Shown piece after piece: positions 17,345-26,247 of a stretch of DNA of 64,000 nt; position 1 is the stretch's first letter; each line of letters begins with the position of its first letter. The notes under the pieces are model-generated. The model was not told the origin of the DNA, made no database searches, and worked only from the letters and a program-made list of their open reading frames with translations. Source of the stretch: Saccharibacter sp. 17.LH.SD. Lineage in GTDB: Bacteria > Pseudomonadota > Alphaproteobacteria > Acetobacterales > Acetobacteraceae. The DNA is taken from positions 436,501-500,500 of the forward strand of contig NZ_WVHO01000009.1 in NCBI RefSeq assembly GCF_009834805.1, given 5' to 3'. Both the position numbers and the translations under genes were made by a program.

Positions 17345-18085
17345 TTATGGCTTGTTTTGTACAGAAACAGAAGGGGGGTGATTCAAATCATCGAAACGAT
17401 TTGTAAGGCCAGGCCCCATGAATTGAACGGTGTTGGTGTTTTGGTCAAGGAATGCTCCCTGAGCATCTTGTGTTCCAAAGGGGCCTTCAGCGTGAACCCA
17501 GTCATGAGTTGCTATAACTTGTTGTTTGATATCGAGGTCAGCCGTTGGGCTATTGAGAAGCAATCCATCATTACGATATAGCGTAAAATGCCCGTTTAGG
17601 TTCAAAGTTTGTTCATGCTGTAGATATGTACCATGGTCCGCGCGGACATGAACCCATGATTGGTGAGCCAATTGGATATCGGCAACGGGGTCAGTCAATT
17701 CAACTTTATCATCATCAATTTGATGTGCGCTGCGTGATGTAAGCGTATAGGGGCGCCCCTGTGAATCGATGTCTCGATAAACAGCATTTTCCATACGACC
17801 ACTTTCAGCATGAATGCGGCGCATCTCGCGCAGAATGGCACCATTCTGATGGATTAAGTGATTAATTTCTGGCCAGGCTGCAATGGAAATGAGAAGGACG
17901 CTGGCGATGGCAGGGAGGAGCCATTTGGCCATTGCTAAGCGTGATTTCCGTCGTGCCATTTCTTCAGGGCTGGGGGGGCGGCGAATCCGCTGGAAAGCAG
18001 CTTTTCGGAGAGCGTCAAGTTTTTGGAGATGATCCCGGCTAGCTGTTTTATCAAAGTCAGTGCGTTCGGTGGAGGGGGGTTTCAT
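17345..18085 (-). CDS. lptC: LPS export ABC transporter periplasmic protein LptC
   Basis: Single-span inner-membrane protein passing LPS to LptA. The 246-residue product has a long basic cytoplasmic N-terminus (about 1-50), one membrane segment around residues 52-70 (WLLPAIASVLLISIAAW), then a periplasmic OstA-like beta domain. Sequence conservation in this family is low, so the call depends on topology plus position between kdsD (4-base overlap) and lptA. Confidence 0.85.
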   Translation of the reverse strand: MKPPSTERTDFDKTASRDHLQKLDALRKAAFQRIRRPPSPEEMARRKSRLAMAKWLLPAIASVLLISIAAWPEINHLIHQNGAILREMRRIHAESGRMENAVYRDIDSQGRPYTLTSRSAHQIDDDKVELTDPVADIQLAHQSWVHVRADHGTYLQHEQTLNLNGHFTLYRNDGLLLNSPTADLDIKQQVIATHDWVHAEGPFGTQDAQGAFLDQNTNTVQFMGPGLTNRFDDLNHPPSVSVQNKP

Positions 18086-19059
18086 GCGACGCCAGCTCGA
18101 ATAAAATCATGGAGATGTAAAATGCCTAAAGGACGGCGATCCTGATCAATAACGAATACGCTGCTAACCGGTGTAGGGCGGTCATTCATGGCATGCAAGA
18201 CATCTTTAGCCAACATATTGGGCCTAGCCGTTAAAGGCGTTAGATTCATAATGTTGGCTGCAATGGTATGATCCAAATCATGTTCAAGAGCACGTCGCAA
18301 GTCACCATCTGTGATTAGGCCACAAAGCTTTCCCTGAGGATCGATGACTCCCATACATCCAAAGGCTTTACGCGTCATCTCGACAATGACATTTCTAAGA
18401 GGCATGTCTGGCGTGCCAAGTGGAATGGTGTCTCCAACGTGCATAAGTTCTTTGACGGGACGTAATTGTGCGCCTAGTTGACCAGCAGGATGTAGTTGAG
18501 AGAAATCAGTTGCCGTAAAGCGGCGTTGATCAAGAAGGGCTGCCGCGAGGGCATCTCCTAAAGCAAGCTGTAACAATGAAGACGTTGTTGGGGCTAGCCC
18601 CATAGGGCATGCTTCTCGCACGATAGGTAATGTTAAACAGATGCGCGATGCTTGTGCGAGTGTTGAATGTGGAGCAGAGGTAATTGCAATGAGAGGAAGG
18701 TCAAGGCGAGTTGTATAGGATAGGACAGGAGCCAACTCGGCACTTTCGCCTGATGTGGATAGGGCGATCACAATATCGTCTGTCTTGAGCATACCAAGAT
18801 CGCCGTGGGCTGCTTCAGCGGGATGTAAGAATAAGGCATGTGTCCCGGTAGAGGCCAAGGTTGCCTGTATTTTTCGTCCAATATGCCCAGATTTTCCTAT
18901 CCCGGTGATCACAACACGGCCAGTTGTTGCCAGAATACAAGAAACGGCCTGCTCCATATGTTCGCCTAGGGGGCCGGAGAGCGCGCGTTCCAATTCGGCC
19001 AGCCCATCACGTTGTGTCGCGATGCTCTGATGGAATACGGTAAGGGGAGAGGAACTCAT
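18082..19059 (-). CDS. kdsD: Arabinose-5-phosphate isomerase KdsD/KpsF
   Basis: Interconverts ribulose-5-P and arabinose-5-P, the entry to Kdo synthesis for the LPS core. The 325-residue product has a SIS domain (about 35-170) with TGIGKSGHIGRKIQATLASTG and HPAEAAHGDLG, followed by two CBS domains (about 205-320). Length and architecture are those of KdsD. It overlaps lptC by four bases, so the Kdo precursor and LPS export genes are coupled. Confidence 0.95.
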   Translation of the reverse strand: MSSSPLTVFHQSIATQRDGLAELERALSGPLGEHMEQAVSCILATTGRVVITGIGKSGHIGRKIQATLASTGTHALFLHPAEAAHGDLGMLKTDDIVIALSTSGESAELAPVLSYTTRLDLPLIAITSAPHSTLAQASRICLTLPIVREACPMGLAPTTSSLLQLALGDALAAALLDQRRFTATDFSQLHPAGQLGAQLRPVKELMHVGDTIPLGTPDMPLRNVIVEMTRKAFGCMGVIDPQGKLCGLITDGDLRRALEHDLDHTIAANIMNLTPLTARPNMLAKDVLHAMNDRPTPVSSVFVIDQDRRPLGILHLHDFIRAGVA

Positions 19060-19073
19060 GAAAGGATGATCAA

Positions 19074-19721
19074 TTAAGCGCGATGGGCAAAAATATCGGA
19101 AACATCATAGCCAAGCAGGTCTAACTTCGCGCGTGCGGGCAAGAAATCATAGCATGATTGAGCGAGGTCACGGCGCCCTTCGCGTATAAGCATTGCTTCT
19201 AGCTTTGCCCAGAGAGCATGGAGATAGAGCACATCGGAGGCTGCATAACGCTGCTGGTCTTCAGTGAGGGTGGGGGCTCCCCAATCTGAGCTTTGTTGTT
19301 GTTTGGACATCTCCACGCCGAGTAGCTCTCGGCAGAGATAGGCTAAGCCGTGACGGTCCGTGAATGTATAGACAAGACGGGCTGCAATTTTTGTACAAAT
19401 GACGGACGAAACAGTGATGCCAAAGGAATATTGGATAACGGCGACGTCAAAACGTGCAAAATGCATGAGTTTTGTAGTAGCCGGATTTTCAAAAAATTTT
19501 TTGAGGTTGGGGCAATCAAAACCACGCCCTTCCAAATGGCGCGGCTTGATTTGGACTAAATGAGCCTGCCCATCGCCTGCTGAAAGTTGAATAAGACAGA
19601 GGCGGTCACGATGAGGATTAAGCCCCATTGTTTCTGTATCAACGGCAACGATAGAGCCTAGGTCGAGATCATCCGGCAGGTCGCCGTCATGGAGATGAAT
19701 GACGTTACGCGGACTGTTCAT
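19074..19721 (-). CDS. rnd: RNase D-like 3'-5' exonuclease
   Basis: The 215-residue product has only the DEDDy exonuclease domain: VAVDTETMGLNPHRDRLCLIQ (first Asp/Glu pair), HFARFDVAVIQ, and the C-terminal DQQRYAASDVLYLHALW (Tyr and Asp of motif III). The HRDC domains of E. coli RNase D are missing, as is usual for short alphaproteobacterial homologues. It probably trims stable RNA 3' ends. It starts the run into kdsD (14-base gap) and lies just downstream of tRNA-Leu. Confidence 0.9.
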   Translation of the reverse strand: MNSPRNVIHLHDGDLPDDLDLGSIVAVDTETMGLNPHRDRLCLIQLSAGDGQAHLVQIKPRHLEGRGFDCPNLKKFFENPATTKLMHFARFDVAVIQYSFGITVSSVICTKIAARLVYTFTDRHGLAYLCRELLGVEMSKQQQSSDWGAPTLTEDQQRYAASDVLYLHALWAKLEAMLIREGRRDLAQSCYDFLPARAKLDLLGYDVSDIFAHRA

Positions 19722-19765
19722 AATTTCACCGGATATTCTGGAAGGCTTGGTAGAAAACAGCTAAA

Positions 19766-19780
19766 TTCGGCGGTACCGAA
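19766..19780 (-). terminator. Small hairpin after tRNA-Leu
   Basis: On the minus strand TTCGG, TACCG, CCGAA forms a 5-bp hairpin followed by TTTAG, a few bases beyond the tRNA 3' end. It may be a weak terminator or processing hairpin between the tRNA and rnd. Confidence 0.35.
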
Positions 19781-19786
19781 CAATTA

Positions 19787-19873
19787 TGGTGCCCAGAAGA
19801 AGACTCGAACTTCCACGTCCTTGCGGACACAGGTACCTGAAACCTGCGCGTCTACCAATTCCGCCATCTGGGC
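19787..19873 (-). tRNA. tRNA-Leu (anticodon CAG)
   Basis: On the minus strand an 87-base cloverleaf can be folded. The acceptor arm GCCCAGA pairs with TCTGGGC, followed by an encoded ACCA end. The D-arm contains the invariant GG (TTGGTAGAC), the anticodon arm CAGGT / ACCTG encloses the loop TTCAGGT, giving anticodon CAG, the long variable arm (class II) is GTCCGCAAGGAC, and the T-arm contains GTTCGAGTC. The class II variable arm and anticodon identify leucine. Confidence 0.97.
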
Positions 19874-20227
19874 TCAGAAGCTCCTTGATACAGACACGGC
19901 CCATAATCAGAAACTAGAGCGTGATGCACCAAGGTTGGTGCTGTGGTTTCTAACCGCAATGAGCCAAGGTCGTCAATAAAGAATGATAGTATTCCTTAAA
20001 GAAAGTTAAAAACCAAAAAGGTCCGATATGGATATAATTAATGTTAAAAATGATTATTATTGTCAATAAAAGATCATTTTTAGTTCTTTAAAAGGTAAAT
20101 AATGCTGACTATTCATAAGAATGGTAACGTGTGTATTTGAGTTTTCTATTGTTTTTATGTGTAGCCGTTTTGTGATTGGCCTCCGCTAATGGAGGCGTTT
20201 CCTCGTTGCTTGAAGGAGATTGCGCTT
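19874..20227. other. Intergenic region between tRNA-Leu and gltD
   Basis: About 350 bases without a gene. The half nearest the tRNA is mixed composition and should hold the tRNA promoter on the minus strand. From about 19985 to 20160 it is strikingly AT-rich and contains a perfect 10-bp inverted repeat. The gltD promoter must lie here, but no convincing -35/-10 pair could be fixed. Confidence 0.6.
20045..20082. repeat. AT-rich inverted repeat upstream of gltDB
   Basis: TAAAAATGAT (20045-20054) and ATCATTTTTA (20073-20082) are exact reverse complements separated by 18 bases. It lies about 145 bases before gltD. It could be an operator, a DNA-bending site or part of a leader hairpin. Confidence 0.4.
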
Positions 20228-21649
20228 ATGTCCGAGCCGATGTTGCGTTTTGTGAGTTGCTCTCAACATCCACCGGAAAAGCGCCCGGCGACAGAACGGC
20301 GTCATGATTATCATGAGATTTATAAAGGCTTTTCACCTGATCGAGCGGAGGAGCAGGCCTCGCGTTGCTCTCAGTGTGGCATTCCTTTTTGTGCGTCGCA
20401 TTGTCCATTAGAAAATGTTATCCCTGAATGGTTACGTCTTGCTGCTCAAGGGCGGTTAGAAGAGGCGTATGAGATGTCATCTTCGACGAATAGTTTCCCA
20501 GAGATTTGTGGGCGTATTTGTCCTCAAGATCGTCTGTGTGAAGGTAATTGCGTCATTCAAAAGGGGTTCCGTAGCGTCACTATTGGCGCTGTTGAGCGTT
20601 TCATAACGGAAACGGCTTTTGAAGAAGGGTGGGTCAAGCCCGCTGTTCCCGTCAAAGAGCTTAAACAATCTGTTGGCATTGTCGGCTCAGGTCCCGCGGG
20701 GATGGCCTGTGCTGAGCGTCTGCGTGCAGAGGGATATCAGGTTCATGTTTATGAGCGTCAGGAAAAACCTGGTGGGCTGATGATGTATGGTATCCCGAGC
20801 TTCAAATTGGAGAAAACTATTGTTGAGCGCCGCTGGCGTCTTTTGGAAGAACAAGGAATTATTTTCCATTTGGGGCAGGCTATTGGTGCAGGTGACGGTG
20901 AGCTACCTCTTGAAGAGTTACGCCGTCAGCATGATGCTGTTTTTCTGGCAACGGGCGTCTATCGGGCACGTCAGGTGAAGGTACCTGGTGTGCGCTTGAA
21001 AGGCGTGATTGAAGCGCTGGATTACCTCAAAGAATCACAAGAAACGTCAGATGCCGTGAATGCTCATGGGAAGCATGTGGTCGTTATTGGTGGTGGTGAT
21101 ACAGCCATGGACTGTGTGCGGACAGCCATTCGACAAGGGGCCAAAAAGGTTACATGTGCGTATCGTCGTGATCGTGAAAATATGCCGGGCTCGCGCCAAG
21201 AAGTGTTGAATGCTGAAGAAGAGGGCGCTTATTTCCAATGGCTTGCGGCGCCTGAGGCTTTTTTAGGTGATGAGCATGTGAATGCTGTGCGACTGAAGGA
21301 GATGCGCCTAGGAGGGCTTGATACAGAGGGACGGCGTACGGTGGAACATGCTGGAGGGCACAGCACATTACAGGCGGATATGGTTATTTGTGCGTTAGGA
21401 TTTGAGGCAGAGGATTTACCAGAGCTTTGGCAACAACCAGGGCTTGCTGTGACACGATGGGGGACGTTGAAGGTCTCTTCAGATGGGTATGCGACGAGCC
21501 TTCCAGGTGTCTTTGCTGGTGGGGATATCGTCCGAGGTGCGAGCCTCGTTGTGTGGGCTATTCGTGATGGTCGTGAAGCTGCTCATGCGATCCACAACCA
21601 TTTATCTCAGCGAGCCTCCCATCCACAGCCTGTTCAGGAGAATGCGTAA
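20228..21649 (+). CDS. gltD: Glutamate synthase (NADPH) small subunit
   Basis: Passes electrons from NADPH through FAD and Fe-S clusters to GltB for glutamate synthesis. The 473-residue product has the N-terminal cysteine motifs CSQCGIPFCASHCP and CGRICPQDRLCEGNC, then the FAD-binding GIVGSGPAGMACAERL and the NADPH-binding VVIGGGDTAMDC. The ATG at 20228 is preferred (GAAGGAGA upstream), although the frame is open to 20189. The order is gltD before gltB with one base shared (TAATG), which implies translational coupling. Confidence 0.96.
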   Translation: MSEPMLRFVSCSQHPPEKRPATERRHDYHEIYKGFSPDRAEEQASRCSQCGIPFCASHCPLENVIPEWLRLAAQGRLEEAYEMSSSTNSFPEICGRICPQDRLCEGNCVIQKGFRSVTIGAVERFITETAFEEGWVKPAVPVKELKQSVGIVGSGPAGMACAERLRAEGYQVHVYERQEKPGGLMMYGIPSFKLEKTIVERRWRLLEEQGIIFHLGQAIGAGDGELPLEELRRQHDAVFLATGVYRARQVKVPGVRLKGVIEALDYLKESQETSDAVNAHGKHVVVIGGGDTAMDCVRTAIRQGAKKVTCAYRRDRENMPGSRQEVLNAEEEGAYFQWLAAPEAFLGDEHVNAVRLKEMRLGGLDTEGRRTVEHAGGHSTLQADMVICALGFEAEDLPELWQQPGLAVTRWGTLKVSSDGYATSLPGVFAGGDIVRGASLVVWAIRDGREAAHAIHNHLSQRASHPQPVQENA

Positions 21650-24600
21650 TGTCCGGAAAAAACTTTGTGCATGATTACCAAGAAAATGTGAAACGGCTCG
21701 AGGGGTTATATGACCCTTCCCAGGAGCATGATGCGTGCGGAGTTGGTGTCGTTGCGGCACTCGATGGTCAGGCAACACGTTCTGTTGTGCAGGCAGGTAT
21801 TGAGGCGTTACGGAATATTTGGCACCGTGGTGCGGTTGATGCTGATGGAAAGACGGGGGATGGTGCAGGGATTCATGTAGAAATCCCGCAGGATTTTTTT
21901 GCAGCCGCGATCCATAGTGGCGGAGATATCGTTGCTGAGGGGCGTATCTCGGTGGGTATGGTGTTCCTGCCGCGTACTGATTTAGGGGCTCAGGAAAGAG
22001 GTCGGCAGATTATCGAAACGGAGATTTTGCGTTTCGGTTACGGTATCTACGGTTGGCGTCAAGTGCCGATTGACACCGCATGTATTGGTGAAAAAGCCAA
22101 TGAGACGCGGCCAGAGATTGAACAGATCATTATTCGTAACACGCTAGGGCACAATGAAGATGACCTCGAGCGTGATCTCTACGTTATTCGTCGGCGGATT
22201 GAAAAAGCCGCTGCCGAGGCGCATGTTGACCTGTATATATGTTCACTTTCATGTCGGTCCCTTATTTACAAAGGAATGTTCCTTGCCGAACATTTAACGG
22301 ATTTTTATCCAGACCTTCTTGATGAACGTTTTATATCGCGTTTTGCGATTTATCATCAGCGTTATTCGACGAATACGTTTCCAACGTGGAAGCTCGCGCA
22401 GCCTTTCCGTAAGCTCGCTCATAATGGTGAGATCAATACGTTATCGGGGAATATCAATTGGATGCGCGCGCATGAAACGCGTTTGTCTCATCCCGATCTT
22501 GACCCTTATATGGAGTCTCTGAAGCCTGTCATTCAAGTTTCTGGCTCTGATACGGCTGCGCTTGATAATGCTTTTGAGTTGCTGACATTTGCAGGGCGGA
22601 GTGCTCCTGCGGCAAAGGCGCTTCTTGTTCCGGCGTCGGCAGGGTCGAAGTCCTCTATGTCAGCGAAGGAGAAAGCCTTTTTCCGGTATTGTAACGCCGT
22701 TATTGAACCGTGGGATGGTCCGGCAGCCCTTTGCGGAACGGATGGGCGTTGGGTCATTGCAGGGCTGGACCGTGCCGGACTACGTCCATTGCGGTATTGC
22801 ATCACAAAGGAAGGGCTTCTGATTGTTGGCTCGGAAGCTGGCATGGTTCGGGTTCCCGATGATAGCCTTTTAAAACGTGGCCGTTTAGGGCCAGGTCAGA
22901 CGCTTGCTCTCGATTTGAAGGATGGGCGGCTTTACACGCCTGAAGAAATTTTGGATCTTTTGGCATCCCGGCACGATTTCGAAAAATGGATTGAGCAGAT
23001 TCAAGATGTTGGCCCCATGATGGCTGATGTCCGGGAAAATGATGGATTGCCAGCAGAGAGCTTGCGCCGCCGTCAACTCGCGGTGAATTTAACTCATGAG
23101 GATATGGAGACTATTCTTCACCCAATGGTGGAGAATGCGGCAGAAGCAATTGGCTCCATGGGAGATGATACACCTCTGCAGGTACTCTCAGGTCATTATC
23201 GTGGTCTACCGCATTATTTTCGACAGGGCTTTAGTCAAGTTACGAATCCTCCGATCGATAGTTTGCGCGAAACACGGGTAATGAGTTTGATTACGCGCTT
23301 GGGGAATCTCGGGAATATTCTCGAAGAGTCAGCGAACCAATGTAAGCTGTTGCAATTGCCAAGTCCTATTTTGACCAACGGCGAGTTTGATAAGCTTCGG
23401 CAATTCTGTGGCGATAAGGGCAGCGTCATTGATTGTACTTTTCCAGTCGACGCAGGAGAGGGTGGTTTAAGGTCAGCATTGACGGATATTAAACATCAGG
23501 CTGAAGAAGCCGTGAGGAGAGGGTGTACGCATCTTTTCCTAACAGATGAAAACAGCAGTGTAGACCGTGTTGCTCTTCCGATGGTTTTGGTCACTGCGGC
23601 TGTTCATATCCATCTTGTGCAAAACTCCTTGCGTACCTTTACGTCTGTTAACGTAAGAACATCTGAGACTGTGGATGTTCACGGTTTAGCCGTGACAATA
23701 GGTGTGGGTGCGTCGACGGTTAATCCGTGGCTGGCTCAGCATAGTATCGCCCATCGGCTACAAAAGGGGCTTTTTGGCAGTTCTATGTCTATGCGTGACG
23801 CTATGCTGCGTTACCGGACCGCTGCGGATAAGGGGCTCCTCAAGATTATGTCGAAGGCGGGTATTTCCGTCGTTTCGTCTTATCGTGGAGGATATAATTT
23901 TGAAGCGATTGGCCTTTCACGGGCCTTAGTATCAGAGTTTTTCCCTGGGATGGCATCGCGTATCTCGGGCATTGGGCTTTCAGGTGTTGCACGAAATGTT
24001 CTCAAAGCTCATAAAAAAGCTTGGGAAAATGCTACGGTAGCACCATTGCCCGTGGGCGGGCGGTATAAAATACGTCCGCGTGGCGAGGTGCACGCTTTGT
24101 CTGCGTCCGTCGTTCATAAGTTACAAATGGCTGTTACGGCGAACAGTTACAAATTGTATCGCCATTATGTCGAGGCGCTTGAAGCACAGCCCCCTACGGC
24201 ACTGAGAGATCTGCTCACGTTCCGTTCTTCTGCACGGGCTATTAATGTTGATGATGTGGAAGGGATTACCCAAATTCGGCGTCGCCTTGTCGCCCCGGGC
24301 ATCTCTTTGGGGGCGCTAAGTCCTGAAGCACATGAGACGCTGGCTATTGCGATGAATCGTATTGGAGCGAAATCAGATTCGGGTGAAGGTGGTGAAGACC
24401 CCGTCCGGGCGCAGCCACGCCCCAATGGGGATAATGCCTCGTCAGCGATTAAACAGGTGGCTTCTGGGCGTTTTGGTGTCACGGCGGAATATCTTAATGA
24501 TTGCCGTGAGATTGAAATTAAGGTGGCTCAGGGAGCAAAGCCAGGAGAAGGCGGACAGTTGCCAGGCTTTAAGGTGACAGAGCTGATTGCGCGATTGCGT

Positions 24601-26166
24601 CATGCAACACCTGGTGTCACGCTGATTTCACCACCGCCGCATCATGATATTTACTCGATCGAGGATTTAGCTCAGCTCATCTATGATCTGAAGCAGATTA
24701 ACCCTCATGCTGTGGTGACCGTAAAGCTTGTCGCGCGGACAGGAATTGGGACGATTGCTGCTGGTGTTGCGAAGGCAAAGGCCGATGGTATTTTGATCTC
24801 CGGTCACTCAGGAGGGACAGGCGCAAGCTCGCAATCATCCATCCATTATGCGGGTCTTCCGTGGGAAATGGGACTGAGTGAAGCACATCAGGTGCTGATG
24901 CTGAACCGGCTTCGTCATCGTCTTACATTACGTGTTGATGGTGGAATTAAGACAGGACGTGATGTTGTCATTGCGGCCATGTTGGGGGCAGAAGAGTTCG
25001 GCATTGGTACAGCAGCTCTTGTGGCGATGGGATGTATTATGGTCCGGCAATGCCACTCCAATACATGCCCTGTTGGTGTCTGCGTGCAGGATGAAGAGCT
25101 CCGGAAGAAGTTTGAGGGCACGCCTGAGAAAGTCATTAACCTCTTCACGCTTATTGCTGAGGATGTTCGCAACATTTTAGCCCGTCTTGGGGTGCGTTCC
25201 CTCAATGAGGTAATTGGTCGCACAGATATGCTCCATCAGGTGTATCGTGGCGCGGATTATCTCGACGATTTGGACCTTAATTCCCTTCTCGTGCAGGCTG
25301 ACCCAGGGGGATATGCGCGTTATTGCACGCGTGAAGGTCGTAATGAGGTTCCTGATACGTTAGACGCTCAGATTATCAGTGATGCTCAGCCGCTTTTTGA
25401 CCGGCGTGAAAAGCTGCATTTGCATTATGTAGTGCGTAATACGCATCGTGCTGTGGGAACGCGTGTTTCCTCACTCATTACGCGTAAATTCGGCATGAAT
25501 AGTCTGCCTGAAGGGCATCTGACTTTATCGCTGCGTGGCTCAGCAGGGCAGTCCTTGGGTGCTTTTGCTGTGCGCGGGGTGCGCATTGAAGTGGAAGGGG
25601 ATGCGAACGATTACGTCGGGAAGGGCCTCTCTGGAGCAACCATTGTCTTGCGCCCCACCAGTGCCGCGCAGCGTGATTCATCGCATAACGCTATTGTTGG
25701 AAATACCGTTCTGTATGGCGCGACGTCAGGAGCGTTATTTGCCGCAGGGCAGGCAGGTGAGCGTTTTGCCGTGCGTAACTCAGGGGCTATTGCGGTTGTT
25801 GAAGGCTGTGGGTCCAATGGGTGCGAATATATGACGGGCGGAACCGTCGTTGTCCTTGGTGATATTGGCGACAATTTTGGTGCCGGCTTTACGGGGGGGA
25901 CAGCTTATGTGCTCGATACTGACGGACGTTTTGTCGAACGCGTGAATGCTGATAGCCTTAACTGGAAGCGTGTGACTTCGCCGCGCTGGGCAGATGAGCT
26001 CCGTCATTTGGTTGAGCGACATGTGGAGGAAACGGGCAGCCATTATGCCGCTCATTTGTTGCATACATGGGATGACGTATTGCCCCGTTTCTGGCATGTA
26101 GTGCCAAAAGATTATGCTCGGATAATCGGCTATGAAGACGAAGACTTAAGCCGTCTGTCGGCGTAG
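21649..26166 (+). CDS. gltB: Glutamate synthase large subunit
   Basis: Converts glutamine plus 2-oxoglutarate to two glutamates. The 1505-residue protein has the class II glutaminase domain after a short propeptide, with the nucleophile Cys in DACGVGVVAALDG. A central domain follows, then the FMN/3Fe-4S synthase domain with SGEGGEDP, the ISGHSGGTGASS segment and MVRQCHSNTCPVGVC cluster cysteines. The C-terminal Gly-rich beta-helix (GXXG repeats) begins near residue 1280. Full length for the bacterial alpha subunit. Works with GltD upstream; PII uridylyltransferase glnD is also in the window. Confidence 0.98.
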   Translation: MSGKNFVHDYQENVKRLEGLYDPSQEHDACGVGVVAALDGQATRSVVQAGIEALRNIWHRGAVDADGKTGDGAGIHVEIPQDFFAAAIHSGGDIVAEGRISVGMVFLPRTDLGAQERGRQIIETEILRFGYGIYGWRQVPIDTACIGEKANETRPEIEQIIIRNTLGHNEDDLERDLYVIRRRIEKAAAEAHVDLYICSLSCRSLIYKGMFLAEHLTDFYPDLLDERFISRFAIYHQRYSTNTFPTWKLAQPFRKLAHNGEINTLSGNINWMRAHETRLSHPDLDPYMESLKPVIQVSGSDTAALDNAFELLTFAGRSAPAAKALLVPASAGSKSSMSAKEKAFFRYCNAVIEPWDGPAALCGTDGRWVIAGLDRAGLRPLRYCITKEGLLIVGSEAGMVRVPDDSLLKRGRLGPGQTLALDLKDGRLYTPEEILDLLASRHDFEKWIEQIQDVGPMMADVRENDGLPAESLRRRQLAVNLTHEDMETILHPMVENAAEAIGSMGDDTPLQVLSGHYRGLPHYFRQGFSQVTNPPIDSLRETRVMSLITRLGNLGNILEESANQCKLLQLPSPILTNGEFDKLRQFCGDKGSVIDCTFPVDAGEGGLRSALTDIKHQAEEAVRRGCTHLFLTDENSSVDRVALPMVLVTAAVHIHLVQNSLRTFTSVNVRTSETVDVHGLAVTIGVGASTVNPWLAQHSIAHRLQKGLFGSSMSMRDAMLRYRTAADKGLLKIMSKAGISVVSSYRGGYNFEAIGLSRALVSEFFPGMASRISGIGLSGVARNVLKAHKKAWENATVAPLPVGGRYKIRPRGEVHALSASVVHKLQMAVTANSYKLYRHYVEALEAQPPTALRDLLTFRSSARAINVDDVEGITQIRRRLVAPGISLGALSPEAHETLAIAMNRIGAKSDSGEGGEDPVRAQPRPNGDNASSAIKQVASGRFGVTAEYLNDCREIEIKVAQGAKPGEGGQLPGFKVTELIARLRHATPGVTLISPPPHHDIYSIEDLAQLIYDLKQINPHAVVTVKLVARTGIGTIAAGVAKAKADGILISGHSGGTGASSQSSIHYAGLPWEMGLSEAHQVLMLNRLRHRLTLRVDGGIKTGRDVVIAAMLGAEEFGIGTAALVAMGCIMVRQCHSNTCPVGVCVQDEELRKKFEGTPEKVINLFTLIAEDVRNILARLGVRSLNEVIGRTDMLHQVYRGADYLDDLDLNSLLVQADPGGYARYCTREGRNEVPDTLDAQIISDAQPLFDRREKLHLHYVVRNTHRAVGTRVSSLITRKFGMNSLPEGHLTLSLRGSAGQSLGAFAVRGVRIEVEGDANDYVGKGLSGATIVLRPTSAAQRDSSHNAIVGNTVLYGATSGALFAAGQAGERFAVRNSGAIAVVEGCGSNGCEYMTGGTVVVLGDIGDNFGAGFTGGTAYVLDTDGRFVERVNADSLNWKRVTSPRWADELRHLVERHVEETGSHYAAHLLHTWDDVLPRFWHVVPKDYARIIGYEDEDLSRLSA

Positions 26167-26179
26167 TTGAAAGAAAAAA

Positions 26180-26217
26180 GGAAACTCCCATCGTCTTCTG
26201 GACGAAAGGGAGTTTCC
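26180..26217. terminator. Inverted repeat after gltB, likely bidirectional terminator
   Basis: GGAAACTCCC (26180-26189) pairs with GGGAGTTTCC (26208-26217), and the inner TCGTC/GACGA (26191-26195 / 26201-26205) extends the hairpin across a small internal loop. It is preceded by an A-run, giving a T-run on the minus strand; none on the plus strand. Confidence 0.7.
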
Positions 26218-26247
26218 ACAAGACGGCTGGAGGAGTAGTCTACCAGC

